DNA of 64,000 nucleotides from Bacillus tianshenii (GTDB lineage: Bacteria; Bacillota; Bacilli; Bacillales; Bacillaceae_N): assembly GCA_020524525.2 (NCBI GenBank), contig CP129018.1, forward strand, positions 248,001 through 312,000, given 5' to 3'. The position numbers and the translations under genes are program-made. The notes beneath the pieces are model-generated. The model saw only the letters and a program-made list of their open reading frames with translations, did no database searches and had not been told where the DNA came from. Numbering within the stretch: position 1 is the stretch's first letter; every line of letters begins with the position of its first letter. This document shows, one piece after another, positions 47,200 through 56,542 of this stretch.

Positions 47200-48117
47200 A
47201 TGCAACAATTACCTAAAGAGCTGTTCGAACAAGTCGGTACAAATACATCTGATTCCGAAAAGATATCTCGTCCAAGTATTTCCTTCTGGAAAGACGTTTG
47301 GATGCGATTTAAACAAAATAAATTAGCAATGTCAGGGATTATCTTAACTGCACTATTAGCATTTATGGCGATTTTTGGACCATATATGACGCCTTATGAT
47401 TATGCAACAAATGATTTGATTAACTCGAATCAACCACCATCTGGAGACCATTGGTTTGGCACAGATGACCTTGGTCGTGACGTGTTTACGCGTGTGTGGA
47501 TCGGAGCACGAATCTCACTATTTATTGGACTAGCTGCTGCTACAATTGATTTGTTTATTGGCGTTATCTGGGGTGGACTGAGTGGTTACTTAGGCGGCCG
47601 TACAGATGAGTATATGATGCGTTTTGCTGATATTCTTTGGGCAGTACCATACTTACTATTAGTTATTCTATTAATGGTTGTATTTGAACCAGGTTTGGGC
47701 ACAATGATTGCTGCAATGACCATTACCGGTTGGATTAACATGGCCCGGATTGTTCGTGGACAAGTTCTTCAATTGAAAAACCAAGAATATGTAATGGCTG
47801 CTCAGACATTAGGTGCAAGTACAAAACGTATTATGGCAAAGCATTTAATCCCGAACACAATGGGACCAATCTTAATTACGATGACACTGACGGTTCCAAA
47901 TGCAATCTTTACAGAGGCGTTCTTAAGCTACTTAGGTCTTGGTGTACCAGCGCCGCTAGCGAGTTGGGGAACGATGGCGAGTGAAGGTGTGCCCGCATTA
48001 CAATACTATCCTTGGCGCTTATTCTTCCCGGCAACATTTATCTGTTTAACCATCTTCGCATTTAACGTAATCGGTGACGGTCTGCGTGACGCGCTGGATC
48101 CGCGACTTCGTAAGTAG
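47200..48117 (+). CDS. oppC: Oligopeptide ABC transporter permease OppC
   Basis: A 305-residue permease with an N-terminal OppC_N segment, six membrane helices and FGTDDLGRDVFTRVWIGARIS, typical of OppC/DppC. The coupling loop is QEYVMAAQTLGASTKRIMAK. GGGAGAG precedes the ATG. Confidence 0.95.
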   Translation: MQQLPKELFEQVGTNTSDSEKISRPSISFWKDVWMRFKQNKLAMSGIILTALLAFMAIFGPYMTPYDYATNDLINSNQPPSGDHWFGTDDLGRDVFTRVWIGARISLFIGLAAATIDLFIGVIWGGLSGYLGGRTDEYMMRFADILWAVPYLLLVILLMVVFEPGLGTMIAAMTITGWINMARIVRGQVLQLKNQEYVMAAQTLGASTKRIMAKHLIPNTMGPILITMTLTVPNAIFTEAFLSYLGLGVPAPLASWGTMASEGVPALQYYPWRLFFPATFICLTIFAFNVIGDGLRDALDPRLRK

Positions 48118-48134
48118 AAGGAGTGTAAAGACAA

Positions 48135-49178
48135 ATGGAAAAAGTTTTAGAAGTAAAGGACCTGAAAATCTCATTCCATACGTTTGCAGGTGAAGTGCAA
48201 GCGGTTCGTGGTGTGAACTTTCACGTAAATGAAGGGGAAACATTAGCAATTGTTGGGGAATCGGGTTCAGGTAAGAGTGTAACCACTCAATCAATTATGC
48301 GCTTAATTCCAATGCCCCCAGGTGAAATTAAAGACGGCGAAATCTTATTCCAAGGTGATGACCTTGTAAAGAAGACAAATGCCCAAATGGAAAAGGTGCG
48401 CGGTAAAGATATCGCGGTTATCTTCCAGGATCCAATGACTGCATTGAATCCAACAATGAAAGTCGGAAGACAAATCATGGAAGGGATGATGAAGCACCGC
48501 AAAGTTTCTCAGTCAGAAGCGAAGAAACGTGCAATTGAGCTGTTGAACCTTGTTGGTATCCCTTATCCTGAAAAACGTGTCGATCAATATCCACATGAAT
48601 TTTCTGGTGGTATGAGACAGCGTGCAATGATTGCGGTAGCATTATCCTCTGATCCTAAGCTATTGATTGCCGATGAACCGACAACGGCACTTGATGTAAC
48701 AATTCAAGCGCAAATTTTAGAGTTATTGAAGGATATTCAGAAGAAAACGAATACGTCCATTATCTTCATTACCCATGACCTTGGCGTCGTAGCAAATGTA
48801 GCAGATCGTGTTGCTGTTATGTATGGTGGGAAGATTGTTGAAACAGGAACAGTAGATGAAGTGTTCTACAATCCTAAACATCCTTATACGTGGGGACTTC
48901 TTGCTTCAATGCCGAGCTTGGATACAGATGATGGAAAGCTTCAGGCTATTCCTGGCTCTCCGCCTGATTTAACAAATCCTCCAAAAGGTGATGCATTTGC
49001 AGCGCGTAATCCGTACGCCATGAAGATCGACTTTGAAATGGAGCCACCTATGTTTAAAGTGAGTGAAACTCATTATGCGGCTACATGGCTTTTACATGAG
49101 AATGCACCAAAGGTAGAGCCTCCAGAGATTGTGAAGAAGCGTATGGAGCATTTCAAGGAAAAGGCTGGTGAGCGATAA
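48135..49178 (+). CDS. oppD: Oligopeptide ABC transporter ATPase OppD
   Basis: 347 residues. Walker A GESGSGKS, signature FSGGMRQR, Walker B LLIADEPTTALD, and the C-terminal oligo_HPY extension (HPYTWGLLASMP). Cytoplasmic ATPase pairing with OppF. AGAAGGAG precedes the ATG. Overlaps oppF by one base (TAATG). Confidence 0.95.
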   Translation: MEKVLEVKDLKISFHTFAGEVQAVRGVNFHVNEGETLAIVGESGSGKSVTTQSIMRLIPMPPGEIKDGEILFQGDDLVKKTNAQMEKVRGKDIAVIFQDPMTALNPTMKVGRQIMEGMMKHRKVSQSEAKKRAIELLNLVGIPYPEKRVDQYPHEFSGGMRQRAMIAVALSSDPKLLIADEPTTALDVTIQAQILELLKDIQKKTNTSIIFITHDLGVVANVADRVAVMYGGKIVETGTVDEVFYNPKHPYTWGLLASMPSLDTDDGKLQAIPGSPPDLTNPPKGDAFAARNPYAMKIDFEMEPPMFKVSETHYAATWLLHENAPKVEPPEIVKKRMEHFKEKAGER

Positions 49179-50122
49179 TGGCCCAGAACCAAGACGTACT
49201 ACTGGAAATTAAAGAATTGAAGCAGTACTTCGGCAAAGGTGATCAAGTCGTTAAAGCTGTAGATGGTCTGACGTTTAACATCTTTCGTGGCGAAACATTA
49301 GGTCTAGTAGGCGAATCTGGTTGTGGTAAATCTACAACAGGTCGTACGATTATTCGCTTATATGACGCCACAGGCGGTGAAGTTTTTTTCAATGGTGAAA
49401 ATGTGCACGGTAAAAAATCGAAGCAAGAGTTGAAGAAATTCAACCGTAAGATGCAAATGATTTTTCAGGATCCGTATGCATCTTTGAATCCTCGTATGAC
49501 AGTCGCCGACATTATTGCCGAAGGAATTGATATTCACGGTCTTGCAAAAGGTAAAAAAGACCGTATGGAAAAGGTCTATGAATTGCTTGAAACAGTTGGA
49601 TTGAACAGAGAGCACGCGAACCGCTATCCACATGAATTCTCAGGTGGTCAGCGTCAGCGTATCGGGATTGCACGTGCTCTTGCAGTTGAACCAGAATTTA
49701 TTATTGCTGATGAACCGATCTCAGCACTTGATGTATCGATTCAAGCGCAAGTTGTTAATCTGATGAAAAAATTGCAGCAAGAAAAGAACCTAACTTATTT
49801 GTTTATTGCGCATGACTTATCAATGGTAAAATATATTAGTGACCGTATTGGTGTAATGTACTTCGGGAAATTAGTCGAGCTTGCAAACAGTGAGGACTTG
49901 TATAAGAACCCATTCCATCCATATACAAAGTCACTGTTGTCAGCTATCCCGCTTCCTGACCCGGATTACGAGCGAAACCGTAAGCGTGTCACATATGATG
50001 TTGAGAAGCATCGCAAAGAAATGAATGGTGAAGAAGCTGAATTCCGAGAAGTGAGCCCAGGGCATTGGGTATCATGCACAGAATCAGAATTCGAGAGCTA
50101 CAAAAGAGAATTAAAGCAATAA
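49178..50122 (+). CDS. oppF: Oligopeptide ABC transporter ATPase OppF
   Basis: 314 residues. Walker A GESGCGKS, signature FSGGQRQR, Walker B FIIADEPISALD and C-terminal HPYTKSLLSAIPLPDP. Ends with the usual GHWVSC segment. Last gene of the opp operon; a strong terminator follows. Confidence 0.95.
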   Translation: MAQNQDVLLEIKELKQYFGKGDQVVKAVDGLTFNIFRGETLGLVGESGCGKSTTGRTIIRLYDATGGEVFFNGENVHGKKSKQELKKFNRKMQMIFQDPYASLNPRMTVADIIAEGIDIHGLAKGKKDRMEKVYELLETVGLNREHANRYPHEFSGGQRQRIGIARALAVEPEFIIADEPISALDVSIQAQVVNLMKKLQQEKNLTYLFIAHDLSMVKYISDRIGVMYFGKLVELANSEDLYKNPFHPYTKSLLSAIPLPDPDYERNRKRVTYDVEKHRKEMNGEEAEFREVSPGHWVSCTESEFESYKRELKQ

Positions 50123-50125
50123 TTT

Positions 50126-50159
50126 AAAAAGCTCATCTGTTAAGTAGATGGGCTTTTTT
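50126..50159 (+). terminator. opp operon terminator
   Basis: AAAAAGCTCATCTG-type stem against TAGATGGGCTTTTTT with a T-run. Confidence 0.88.
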
Positions 50160-50490
50160 GCTTTTTTAAAAATGAAGAGAATCTTATATTACCTTCATTC
50201 ATTGCACTTTCTACACAATTTAGAAAATTCCTTCTTTTTAAGGAGGAAAATTTGTGTGTTAGTATCCAGTGAATGTGGAAATGCACACTAAATTCTGAAC
50301 GTCCAATATAATCCAATATAAGGTGAAAAGAAAATTTTTTCAGCTATAAAGTACGGATAACTAGACTAAAGTGCTCATAAATATATAACAAAAGTTGTTA
50401 TCAATGGAGCAAATATGAATTTTTGCTTTTTTTGGTCGAAAAATGTCTTATAATGAGAAGAGAAACTAAAAAAGATGGGAGACAGGCGAA
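50160..50490 (+). other. Long AT-rich intergenic region before the glycosidase gene
   Basis: About 330 bp without a convincing gene. It holds a ribosome-site-like TTAAGGAGG near 50238 inside an imperfect inverted repeat (ACACAATTT ... AAATTTGTGT, about 50212-50257) followed only by frames of a few codons. A -10-like TATAAT at about 50450 probably serves the downstream gene. Confidence 0.5.
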
Positions 50491-51765
50491 ATGGGGAAAC
50501 ATCGTACTACTTACATCATGTTCATCTTCTCTGCCTTCATTGCACTTTTAATCGCTGGCGTACCCTCGGTTAATGCTGCAGATGATAAAGGGATGCCTGC
50601 TGCAGTGCACAGTAAGAAGCAATCCAAAATTACAGTGCGTGATGTTCCAGAATCAATGAAACGCTTTAAATACGATTCTGGGCTTAGTTTTGAGTATCCA
50701 GATGCTGTTCGTGGCGCTTATTTAACAGGACACACTGCAGGTGGATACAAGACGTACATGGATTATAAGAATGGCGAACGTGAGACGTTAACAACACCAG
50801 GAAGAAAGTTTGGACATATTGTCGAGAAAACTGAGAAAACGGATTTGAATGCAGTTGTCATCGATATTAAAGATGACTGGGGGAACATTACATATGTTCC
50901 GCCAAAGGATTCACCACTTCATAAGTACGGAAAGCCTTATATTAATGAGCCGCGTAAGATGCTTGAGTATCTTGAGAAGAAAAAGATTTATCCAATTGCG
51001 CGTATCGTTGTTTTTAAGGATTCTGTGTGGCCGAAAGAGCGCCCAGACCTTTCTTTCCGTAAGAATGGTCAAGTGTGGACAAACGGCCGTGGAGAATCAT
51101 TTGTAAACCCATTCTTAGCAGAAGTTTGGGAGCACAATGTTCAAGTAGCAAAAGAAGCAGCAAAGCTCGGATTTAAAGAGATTCAGTTTGATTATGTTCG
51201 CTTCCCAGAAGGCTTTGAAAAACGCGATGATACACTAGAGTATTCAATGGGAGAATACAAAGAAGTGGACATGAATAATGTACAAAAGCGTGTAAAAGCG
51301 GTAACAGATTTTGTTGCATTTGCTGAAAAAGAGCTCGACCAATACGATGTTGATGTATCAGTTGATATCTTTGGCTATACAGCAACATTGCCAGAGGCTC
51401 CAGGGATTGGCCAAAATTTCACGAAGATTTCACAGCATGTTGATGTCATTTCTTCAATGATTTATCCAAGTCACTGGACATCATACTTTAATATCGCAAA
51501 GCCTGATCTTGAGCCGTATCGACTTGTGTCAGAGTATGCGAAGGTTGAAAACAAAAAGCTTGCTGAATTAGAAAATCCGCCTACATCAAGACCGTGGATT
51601 CAAGACTTCACAGCTTCTTATCTAGGTTCTGGCAACTATCGAGTATATGGTAAAGCAGAAGTAGAAGCCCAGATCCGTGCCTTAAATGAGCAAGGGATAA
51701 AAGAATATTTACTATGGAATGCAGCGAACAACTATACAGAAAATGTGGATTATACACCACAATAA
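50491..51765 (+). CDS. Secreted putative glycoside hydrolase (DUF4015)
   Basis: A 424-residue exported protein with signal peptide about 1-29 (ends SVNA). The DUF4015 TIM-barrel-like domain covers most of the rest: VRGAYLTGHTAGG, VIDIKDDWGNI, ARIVVFKDSVW, GFKEIQFDYVRFPEG, VSVDIFGYTAT and the C-terminal GIKEYLLWNAANNYTE. Asp and Glu residues on the strand ends (IDIKDD, QFDYVRFPE) could be catalytic. Relatives are annotated as putative glycosidases; substrate unknown, likely cell-wall or exopolysaccharide. GGGAGAC precedes the ATG. Confidence 0.82.
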   Translation: MGKHRTTYIMFIFSAFIALLIAGVPSVNAADDKGMPAAVHSKKQSKITVRDVPESMKRFKYDSGLSFEYPDAVRGAYLTGHTAGGYKTYMDYKNGERETLTTPGRKFGHIVEKTEKTDLNAVVIDIKDDWGNITYVPPKDSPLHKYGKPYINEPRKMLEYLEKKKIYPIARIVVFKDSVWPKERPDLSFRKNGQVWTNGRGESFVNPFLAEVWEHNVQVAKEAAKLGFKEIQFDYVRFPEGFEKRDDTLEYSMGEYKEVDMNNVQKRVKAVTDFVAFAEKELDQYDVDVSVDIFGYTATLPEAPGIGQNFTKISQHVDVISSMIYPSHWTSYFNIAKPDLEPYRLVSEYAKVENKKLAELENPPTSRPWIQDFTASYLGSGNYRVYGKAEVEAQIRALNEQGIKEYLLWNAANNYTENVDYTPQ

Positions 51766-51767
51766 CA

Positions 51768-51804
51768 GAAAGAGCCCTCTCGCCGATTCGAGAGGGCTCT
51801 TTTC
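51768..51804. terminator. Bidirectional terminator
   Basis: GAAAGAGCCCTCTCG pairs with CGAGAGGGCTCTTTTC between convergent genes. Confidence 0.9.
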
Positions 51805-51806
51805 AT

Positions 51807-51992
51807 TTATTTTTGGCTTCCGCCAACAGCGTTCCAGCCTGTTTGTGTTTTATCAGATTGGTCGACATTTTCATTTTGCTTACCACGCCCAAAAATTTTA
51901 AGGCCAATCGTGCTCGAAATGACACCAACTGTGGCTGTAATACCAACAATTAATAATGCTAGTAATGTAAAGTCAAATAACATACTGCCCAT
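51807..51992 (-). CDS. Small single-pass membrane protein
   Basis: A 61-residue protein with one long hydrophobic helix (about 4-33) and a polar tail (KQNENVDQSDKTQTGWNAV). AAGGGGGA precedes the ATG at 51992; the ATG at 52076 lacks a ribosome site and adds an unlikely N-terminus. A cre-like sequence lies just upstream. Function unknown. Confidence 0.65.
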   Translation of the reverse strand: MGSMLFDFTLLALLIVGITATVGVISSTIGLKIFGRGKQNENVDQSDKTQTGWNAVGGSQK

Positions 51993-52350
51993 ATGTATCC
52001 CCCTTATAATGAAATCGCTTTCGAAAACACAAATGAGATTCCAAAAAACGTTACTTCTCTCTTCATTGTATGCCATGATTAGCAGAAAGAAAAGAGGGTT
52101 AAGCTATTTATTATCATCTCCGCTCATTGGCAGGAGCTTTATCTAAGTAATGCTTTGCAGGGGTAGGAAATTACGAATAATTCCGACAATATTAAAGGAA
52201 ATCGACGCATTTAGATGAGTTAATGGGCTGTTTGGGGTCAAGCGGTTGAGGGTATTTACAATACTGGTTAAAGCATCTTAACGCCGTTTTATTGGTAATG
52301 ACTCACTGTGATATAATTTTCACAGACAATAATTAACAAGGAGTAGATCA
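51993..52350. other. Intergenic region between divergent small gene and yjbC
   Basis: About 360 bp. It holds a cre-like site (52010-52023, TGAAATCGCTTTCG, one mismatch to TGWNANCGNTNWCA) close to the minus-strand gene, and the yjbC upstream region with TATAAT at 52312-52317. Nothing else was recognised. Confidence 0.45.
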
Positions 52351-52944
52351 ATGAACTGGTACGAAAAGTTAAATCAATATTTCCCTGTAGAGGAAATGAA
52401 ATCCCGCGAACACATGGAAGCTCTGCTAAAGGACAAAGGTGACATCTACTATAAGGATGAAGGACCGAAACACGTAATGATGTACGTAGAAACAGATGAC
52501 TTCTTATTCGTGGATTACGTTTTCGTATCCAAGAATGCACGAGGAGAAGGACTAGGACATAAGCTTATCCAAAAGCTAAAAGCAAAAGGAAAGCCAATTA
52601 TTCTAGAGGTTGAACCGATTGACTATGAAGACAGTGATTCTGGTAAGCGTTTGCGCTTTTATAAGCGGGAAGGCTTCAGACATGCAAGATCGATTGGTTA
52701 TCGACGTCGTTCACTTGCAACGAATGAAGTAAATCAATTGGAGATTTTGTACTGGTCGCCAGGAGATGAACCAGAAGAAGTGATCGAAAAACGCATTTAC
52801 GAAGGCATGAAACGGACATATGAATTAATTCACACGTACAAGGATGAAGAATTCTACGGCAGATCCTATCAAACTGTAGATGAAGTTCTTACCTATGACC
52901 GAAATGAAAATGATGAGACCGAAAATATTTTAGCAAATATTTAA
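52351..52944 (+). CDS. yjbC: GNAT-like acetyltransferase YjbC
   Basis: A 197-residue soluble protein with an N-terminal GNAT fold: FVDYVFVSKNARGEGLGHKLIQKLKAKG carries the acetyl-CoA loop (RGEGLGHKL). B. subtilis YjbC precedes spx in the yjbC-spxA operon. Here a terminator stands between them, so read-through would be needed. AAGGAG precedes the ATG. Substrate unknown. Confidence 0.87.
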   Translation: MNWYEKLNQYFPVEEMKSREHMEALLKDKGDIYYKDEGPKHVMMYVETDDFLFVDYVFVSKNARGEGLGHKLIQKLKAKGKPIILEVEPIDYEDSDSGKRLRFYKREGFRHARSIGYRRRSLATNEVNQLEILYWSPGDEPEEVIEKRIYEGMKRTYELIHTYKDEEFYGRSYQTVDEVLTYDRNENDETENILANI

Positions 52945-52949
52945 ATGAG

Positions 52950-52982
52950 AAAAGCCTCCTTCGCTAAAAGAAGGGGGCTTTT
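52950..52982 (+). terminator. yjbC terminator
   Basis: AAAAGCCTCCTTC pairs with GAAGGGGGCTTTT; the T-run is short (four). Confidence 0.78.
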
Positions 52983-53318
52983 AAAGTTCAAAACATGCAT
53001 GTAATCACACAATTTCAAAAAATAATAAAATTTTTTCTCAATTTGCGAAACTTTTTCTCAGTTATATACGTATATACTAATGAAAAGTTTTTTAGGAAAA
53101 AAGCTAAAAAAGGTTTAATGTGAGGGATATTGAGGGAAAAGGAAATACAACGAACAATGTCGAAGTATTGTAGTGCTTATGTAAATTTTGAAAATGTATA
53201 TCATTCTTAGTGGTTTTATTGTATAATCATTGTTGAATACCTCTTATTAATTAAAAATAATTTTAAAGTAATAAGTCATTCAACATATATATCGATTTTT
53301 GGAAGGAGTGAATGTGTG
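52983..53318 (+). promoter_or_regulatory. spx upstream control region
   Basis: A 336-bp AT-rich region. It contains TATAAT at 53222-53227 without a good -35, and a 14-bp palindrome TATATACGTATATA at 53063-53076 that may be an operator. In B. subtilis spx has several promoters controlled by PerR and YodB, but no clear box for either was found here. Confidence 0.45.
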
Positions 53319-53714
53319 ATGGTTACGTTGTATTCATCACCAAGCTGCACATCTTGCCGTAAAGCGAGGGCATGGCTTGAAGAGCATGAGATTCCGTTTG
53401 CAGAAAGAAATATTTTTTCAGAGCCGCTTACAATCGATGAAGCAAAAGAAATTTTGCGTATGACAGAGAATGGGACAGACGAGATTATTTCTACACGCTC
53501 AAAGATTTTTCAACAGTTGGATGTGAATCTGGAAAACATGCCGCTTCAAGATTTATTTGAGCTGATTAGTGAGAATCCAGGTTTGTTACGTCGCCCAATC
53601 TTACTTGATGAGAAGCGTCTTCAGGTCGGTTACAATGAAGATGAAATCCGCCGTTTCTTGCCTCGTAGAGTACGTACATTCCAATTAAGAGAAGCACAGA
53701 AGTTAGTTAATTAA
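53319..53714 (+). CDS. spx: Global redox regulator Spx
   Basis: An ArsC-like protein that binds the alpha subunit of RNA polymerase under disulfide stress. The ATG at 53319 gives 131 residues, identical to the B. subtilis length, with the redox switch CTSC (Cys10, Cys13) and the C-terminal ClpXP/YjbH recognition tail [15 protein letters not shown] precedes it. Its negative partner SpxH (end of window) and MecA are also in this window. Confidence 0.96.
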   Translation: MVTLYSSPSCTSCRKARAWLEEHEIPFAERNIFSEPLTIDEAKEILRMTENGTDEIISTRSKIFQQLDVNLENMPLQDLFELISENPGLLRRPILLDEKRLQVGYNEDEIRRFLPRRVRTFQLREAQKLVN

Positions 53715-53755
53715 TAATAACAACATGAACAGGCAACAGCTTTCGGCCGAAAAAG

Positions 53756-53789
53756 AAAAAACTTCTACACAGGGTGTAGAAGTTTTTTT
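53756..53789 (+). terminator. spx terminator
   Basis: AAAAACTTCTACAC and GTGTAGAAGTTTTTT form a perfect 14-bp stem with a three-base loop; a T-run on each side makes it bidirectional. Confidence 0.92.
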
Positions 53790-53846
53790 ACACTTTTTTG
53801 TGCTTGCTTGATTGATGGAACTTTTATAGAAAGTTCGAAATATTCC

Positions 53847-53874
53847 TTGACGATGCGCAAGAAAGTTGTATAAC
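53847..53874 (+). promoter_or_regulatory. Sigma-A-like promoter upstream of mecA
   Basis: TTGACG, 16 bases, TATAAC; start predicted near 53881, about 240 bases before mecA. It would produce a long mecA leader or a separate short RNA. Confidence 0.55.
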
Positions 53875-54040
53875 ATGAAAAAAACATGCATACTGCTTGC
53901 AGATTCACATAATCTTCAATATAGTAAATGCTTTTAGCCTTTGTCAAATGTATGATAAATGACCATTTTAGTAATTATGGGCGCTTTTCATTTCCATTCT
54001 GTTGCTTTTTATCATAAAATATAAGTACAAGGTTCCTCTT

Positions 54041-54084
54041 AGGGACTGATGAGCATTATGCTCAGGGGGTAAGGAGTTTGTCCC
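54041..54084 (+). other. Structured mecA leader
   Basis: AGGGAC (54041-54046) pairs with GTCCCT (54079-54084), enclosing the hairpin GAGCATTATGCTC (54051-54063) and the sequence GGGGGTAAGGAG. A ribosome-site-like AAGGAG sits in the loop, 45 bases before the true one. No known riboswitch class was recognised. Confidence 0.5.
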
Positions 54085-54120
54085 TTCAACAATACAATAT
54101 TAGAAGGGAGAGTGTATTCG

Positions 54121-54813
54121 ATGGAAATCGAACGAATAAATGAAAACACCGTGAAATTTTATGTCACATATGGCGATATAGAAGACCGCGGATTTGATCG
54201 AGAAGAGATCTGGTATAATCGTGAACGCAGTGAGGAATTATTTTGGGATATGATGGATGAAGTGCATCATAAAGAAGAGTTTCCAGTGGAAGGCCCCCTT
54301 TGGATTCAAGTACAAGCACTGGAAAAAGGTCTTGAAGTGATTGTCACAAGAGCGCAGCTTTCAAAAGACGGTCAGAAATTAGAACTACCAATCTCTGAAG
54401 AAAAGCAAAATGAACTGCCTGTAGATGAGCAAATTGAATCGATGCTTGACCAGCAATTCCGTTCAGGTAATAACGAGGATTCTGAAGAGGATGAAGTGGA
54501 AGAACTAGAAGAAGAGCAATTACGATTTGTAATTGGGTTTAGAGACTTCGAAGACATCATTTCGCTTGCTCACAATTTTAAAGTAGAAGGTATGTTCCAA
54601 CAGCTGTACTATTTTGAAAATCGTTACTATTTATATATAGGATTCACAGATGAGCGTTATAGTGAAGAACAGCAAGATAATTTGCTTAGCCAAGTCCTTG
54701 AATACGGATATGAAGCACGAATTACCATCCATCGAATTCAAGAATACGGCAAAGAAATTATGGTGGATGAAGCTTTAGAACAAATTCGCAAGCATTTTCC
54801 ACTTCATGTATAA
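54121..54813 (+). CDS. mecA: Adaptor protein MecA
   Basis: Adaptor that delivers ComK and other targets to ClpCP. 230 residues with the N-terminal ComK-binding domain (MEIERINENTVKFYVTYGDIEDRGF, about 1-80), an acidic linker (about 115-140) and the ClpC-binding C-terminal domain (about 140-225). The ATG at 54121 follows AAGGGAG; the GTG at 54112 is too close. Competence and stress control are the known roles. Confidence 0.95.
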   Translation: MEIERINENTVKFYVTYGDIEDRGFDREEIWYNRERSEELFWDMMDEVHHKEEFPVEGPLWIQVQALEKGLEVIVTRAQLSKDGQKLELPISEEKQNELPVDEQIESMLDQQFRSGNNEDSEEDEVEELEEEQLRFVIGFRDFEDIISLAHNFKVEGMFQQLYYFENRYYLYIGFTDERYSEEQQDNLLSQVLEYGYEARITIHRIQEYGKEIMVDEALEQIRKHFPLHV

Positions 54814-54847
54814 GCCGGTTTCACTTTGTTGAAATCGGCTTATTTTT
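54812..54847 (+). terminator. mecA terminator
   Basis: AAGCCGGTTTCA pairs with GAAATCGGCTT, followed by ATTTTT. Confidence 0.85.
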
Positions 54848-54938
54848 ACGTATAAGCGGGTATGAATAGAAGAGGACATTTAATTTTGATGAACTAGTAA
54901 TCATTCTAGAATTTATGCAGAGTGTAAGGAGCTTTCAA

Positions 54939-56450
54939 ATGAAAAAGGGATTACAAGTGCTGGTGTTTATCGTCGGCATAGCCGTTATCATGTACTTTAC
55001 AAATGATTATTGGGGAAACCAGCTTCTTGGTTGGTTAAGTCTTCTCGCTTCCTTATCAGCGGTTTTTATTGGAGCTATTATATTCCTTGAAAACCGCCAT
55101 CCAACAAAGACGTTAACATGGCTGGTTGTACTCGCGGTATTCCCGGTGCTTGGTTTCTTCTTCTATTTAATTTTTGGACAAAGTTACCGAAAGAAACGAA
55201 CTTATCAGCGGAAAGCTTGGCTTGATGAGCAGGCTTTCGCAAAAATTGAAGGAAACAGGCAAATAAATGAACGTGATATTGAACAAATGGGCGGGCACCA
55301 AAAGTTGCTCTTCAAACTCGCTCATCGGCTTGGAAAGAGTCCAATTTCTTTTGCAAGTGAGACGAAGGTTCTTACAGATGGAGAAGAGAAGTTCGAAGAG
55401 TTGAAAAAGTGGTTAAAGCGAGCAAGACATCATATTCACTTGGAATATTATATTGTTCGTAACGATGATATTGGTAAAGAATTAAAAGATATTCTAATTG
55501 AGCGTGCTCAAAAAGGTGTTGAAGTTCGCTTTCTCTATGATGCGGTTGGTTCATGGCAGTTATCAAGAAGTTATATTCACGAACTGAGAGAAAATGGAGT
55601 TGAGGTTGTTCCGTTTTCACCTGTTAAGATTCCGCTTCTTAATAGTCGTATCAATTTCAGAAATCATCGCAAAATTGTTGTCATTGATGGGAATGTAGGC
55701 TTTGTCGGAGGAATTAATGTTGGGGACGAATATTTAGGAAGAGATGAATATTTCGGGCATTGGCGTGATACACATCTCTTTGTAAAAGGCGAGGGTGTTC
55801 GGAGCTTACAGCTTATTTTTCTACAAGATTGGTATTATATGACTGGAAAGCCATTGCTGACACCTAATTATTTATCACCTGATTTGGTGCATGAAGAAAA
55901 CCTTGGCGGCGTCCAAATGCTTGCAGGTGGGCCGGACAATGATTTTGATGTTATAAAAAACGTTTATTTTTCGATGATTATTTCAGCAAAAGAGTCGATC
56001 TGGATTGCAACACCGTATTTCATTCCTGATGAAGATATTTTATCAGCTTTAAGGATTGCAGCCTTAAGCGGTGTGGACGTTCGTATTCTAATGCCGAGTC
56101 GTCCTGACAAGCGAATTGTCTTTCATGCTTCCCGCTCCTACTTTCCTGAATTACTTGAAGCTGGGGCAAGAATTTATGAATATGAGCGTGGGTTTCTGCA
56201 CAGTAAGATTGTAATCGTTGATAAAGAGCTTGCTTCAATTGGAACATCAAATATGGATATGCGCAGTTTTCATTTGAATTTTGAAGTAAATGCTTTCTTG
56301 TATAAAACGAAAAGTACACAAAAATTAGTACAAGATTTTCTTGATGACTTGGAAAACTCATCTGAGCTTGATTATGACACGTTTAAGAAGCGTTCTTTCT
56401 TTTTGCGTTTATTCGAATCTACTTCCCGTCTTCTTTCACCACTTTTATGA
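54939..56450 (+). CDS. cls: Cardiolipin synthase
   Basis: Makes cardiolipin from phosphatidylglycerol at the membrane. 503 residues with two N-terminal membrane segments (about 5-22, 28-80 region) and two phospholipase-D HKD motifs: HRKIVVIDGNVGFVGGIN near 235 and HSKIVIVDKELASIGTSNMD near 415. The ATG at 54939 is seven bases after AAGGAG; the longer frame from 54915 lacks a ribosome site. A terminator follows at once. Confidence 0.95.
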   Translation: MKKGLQVLVFIVGIAVIMYFTNDYWGNQLLGWLSLLASLSAVFIGAIIFLENRHPTKTLTWLVVLAVFPVLGFFFYLIFGQSYRKKRTYQRKAWLDEQAFAKIEGNRQINERDIEQMGGHQKLLFKLAHRLGKSPISFASETKVLTDGEEKFEELKKWLKRARHHIHLEYYIVRNDDIGKELKDILIERAQKGVEVRFLYDAVGSWQLSRSYIHELRENGVEVVPFSPVKIPLLNSRINFRNHRKIVVIDGNVGFVGGINVGDEYLGRDEYFGHWRDTHLFVKGEGVRSLQLIFLQDWYYMTGKPLLTPNYLSPDLVHEENLGGVQMLAGGPDNDFDVIKNVYFSMIISAKESIWIATPYFIPDEDILSALRIAALSGVDVRILMPSRPDKRIVFHASRSYFPELLEAGARIYEYERGFLHSKIVIVDKELASIGTSNMDMRSFHLNFEVNAFLYKTKSTQKLVQDFLDDLENSSELDYDTFKKRSFFLRLFESTSRLLSPLL

Positions 56451-56476
56451 AAAGTACCGCTTTGGCGGTGCTTTTT
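56450..56476 (+). terminator. cls terminator
   Basis: AAAAGTACCGC and GCGGTGCTTTTT with a TTTG loop; overlaps the stop codon. Confidence 0.82.
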
Positions 56477-56542
56477 CTTTTTGGAAGAGGAATGGTAAGG
56501 CAGGTGTCGAATGGTGTATAAGTAGAAAGGGGGAATTGAATT

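Noticed and set aside
53703-53947. Overlapping minus-strand frames after spx
   Set aside because: They read through the spx terminator, lack ribosome sites and show Cys/Phe-rich shadow composition.
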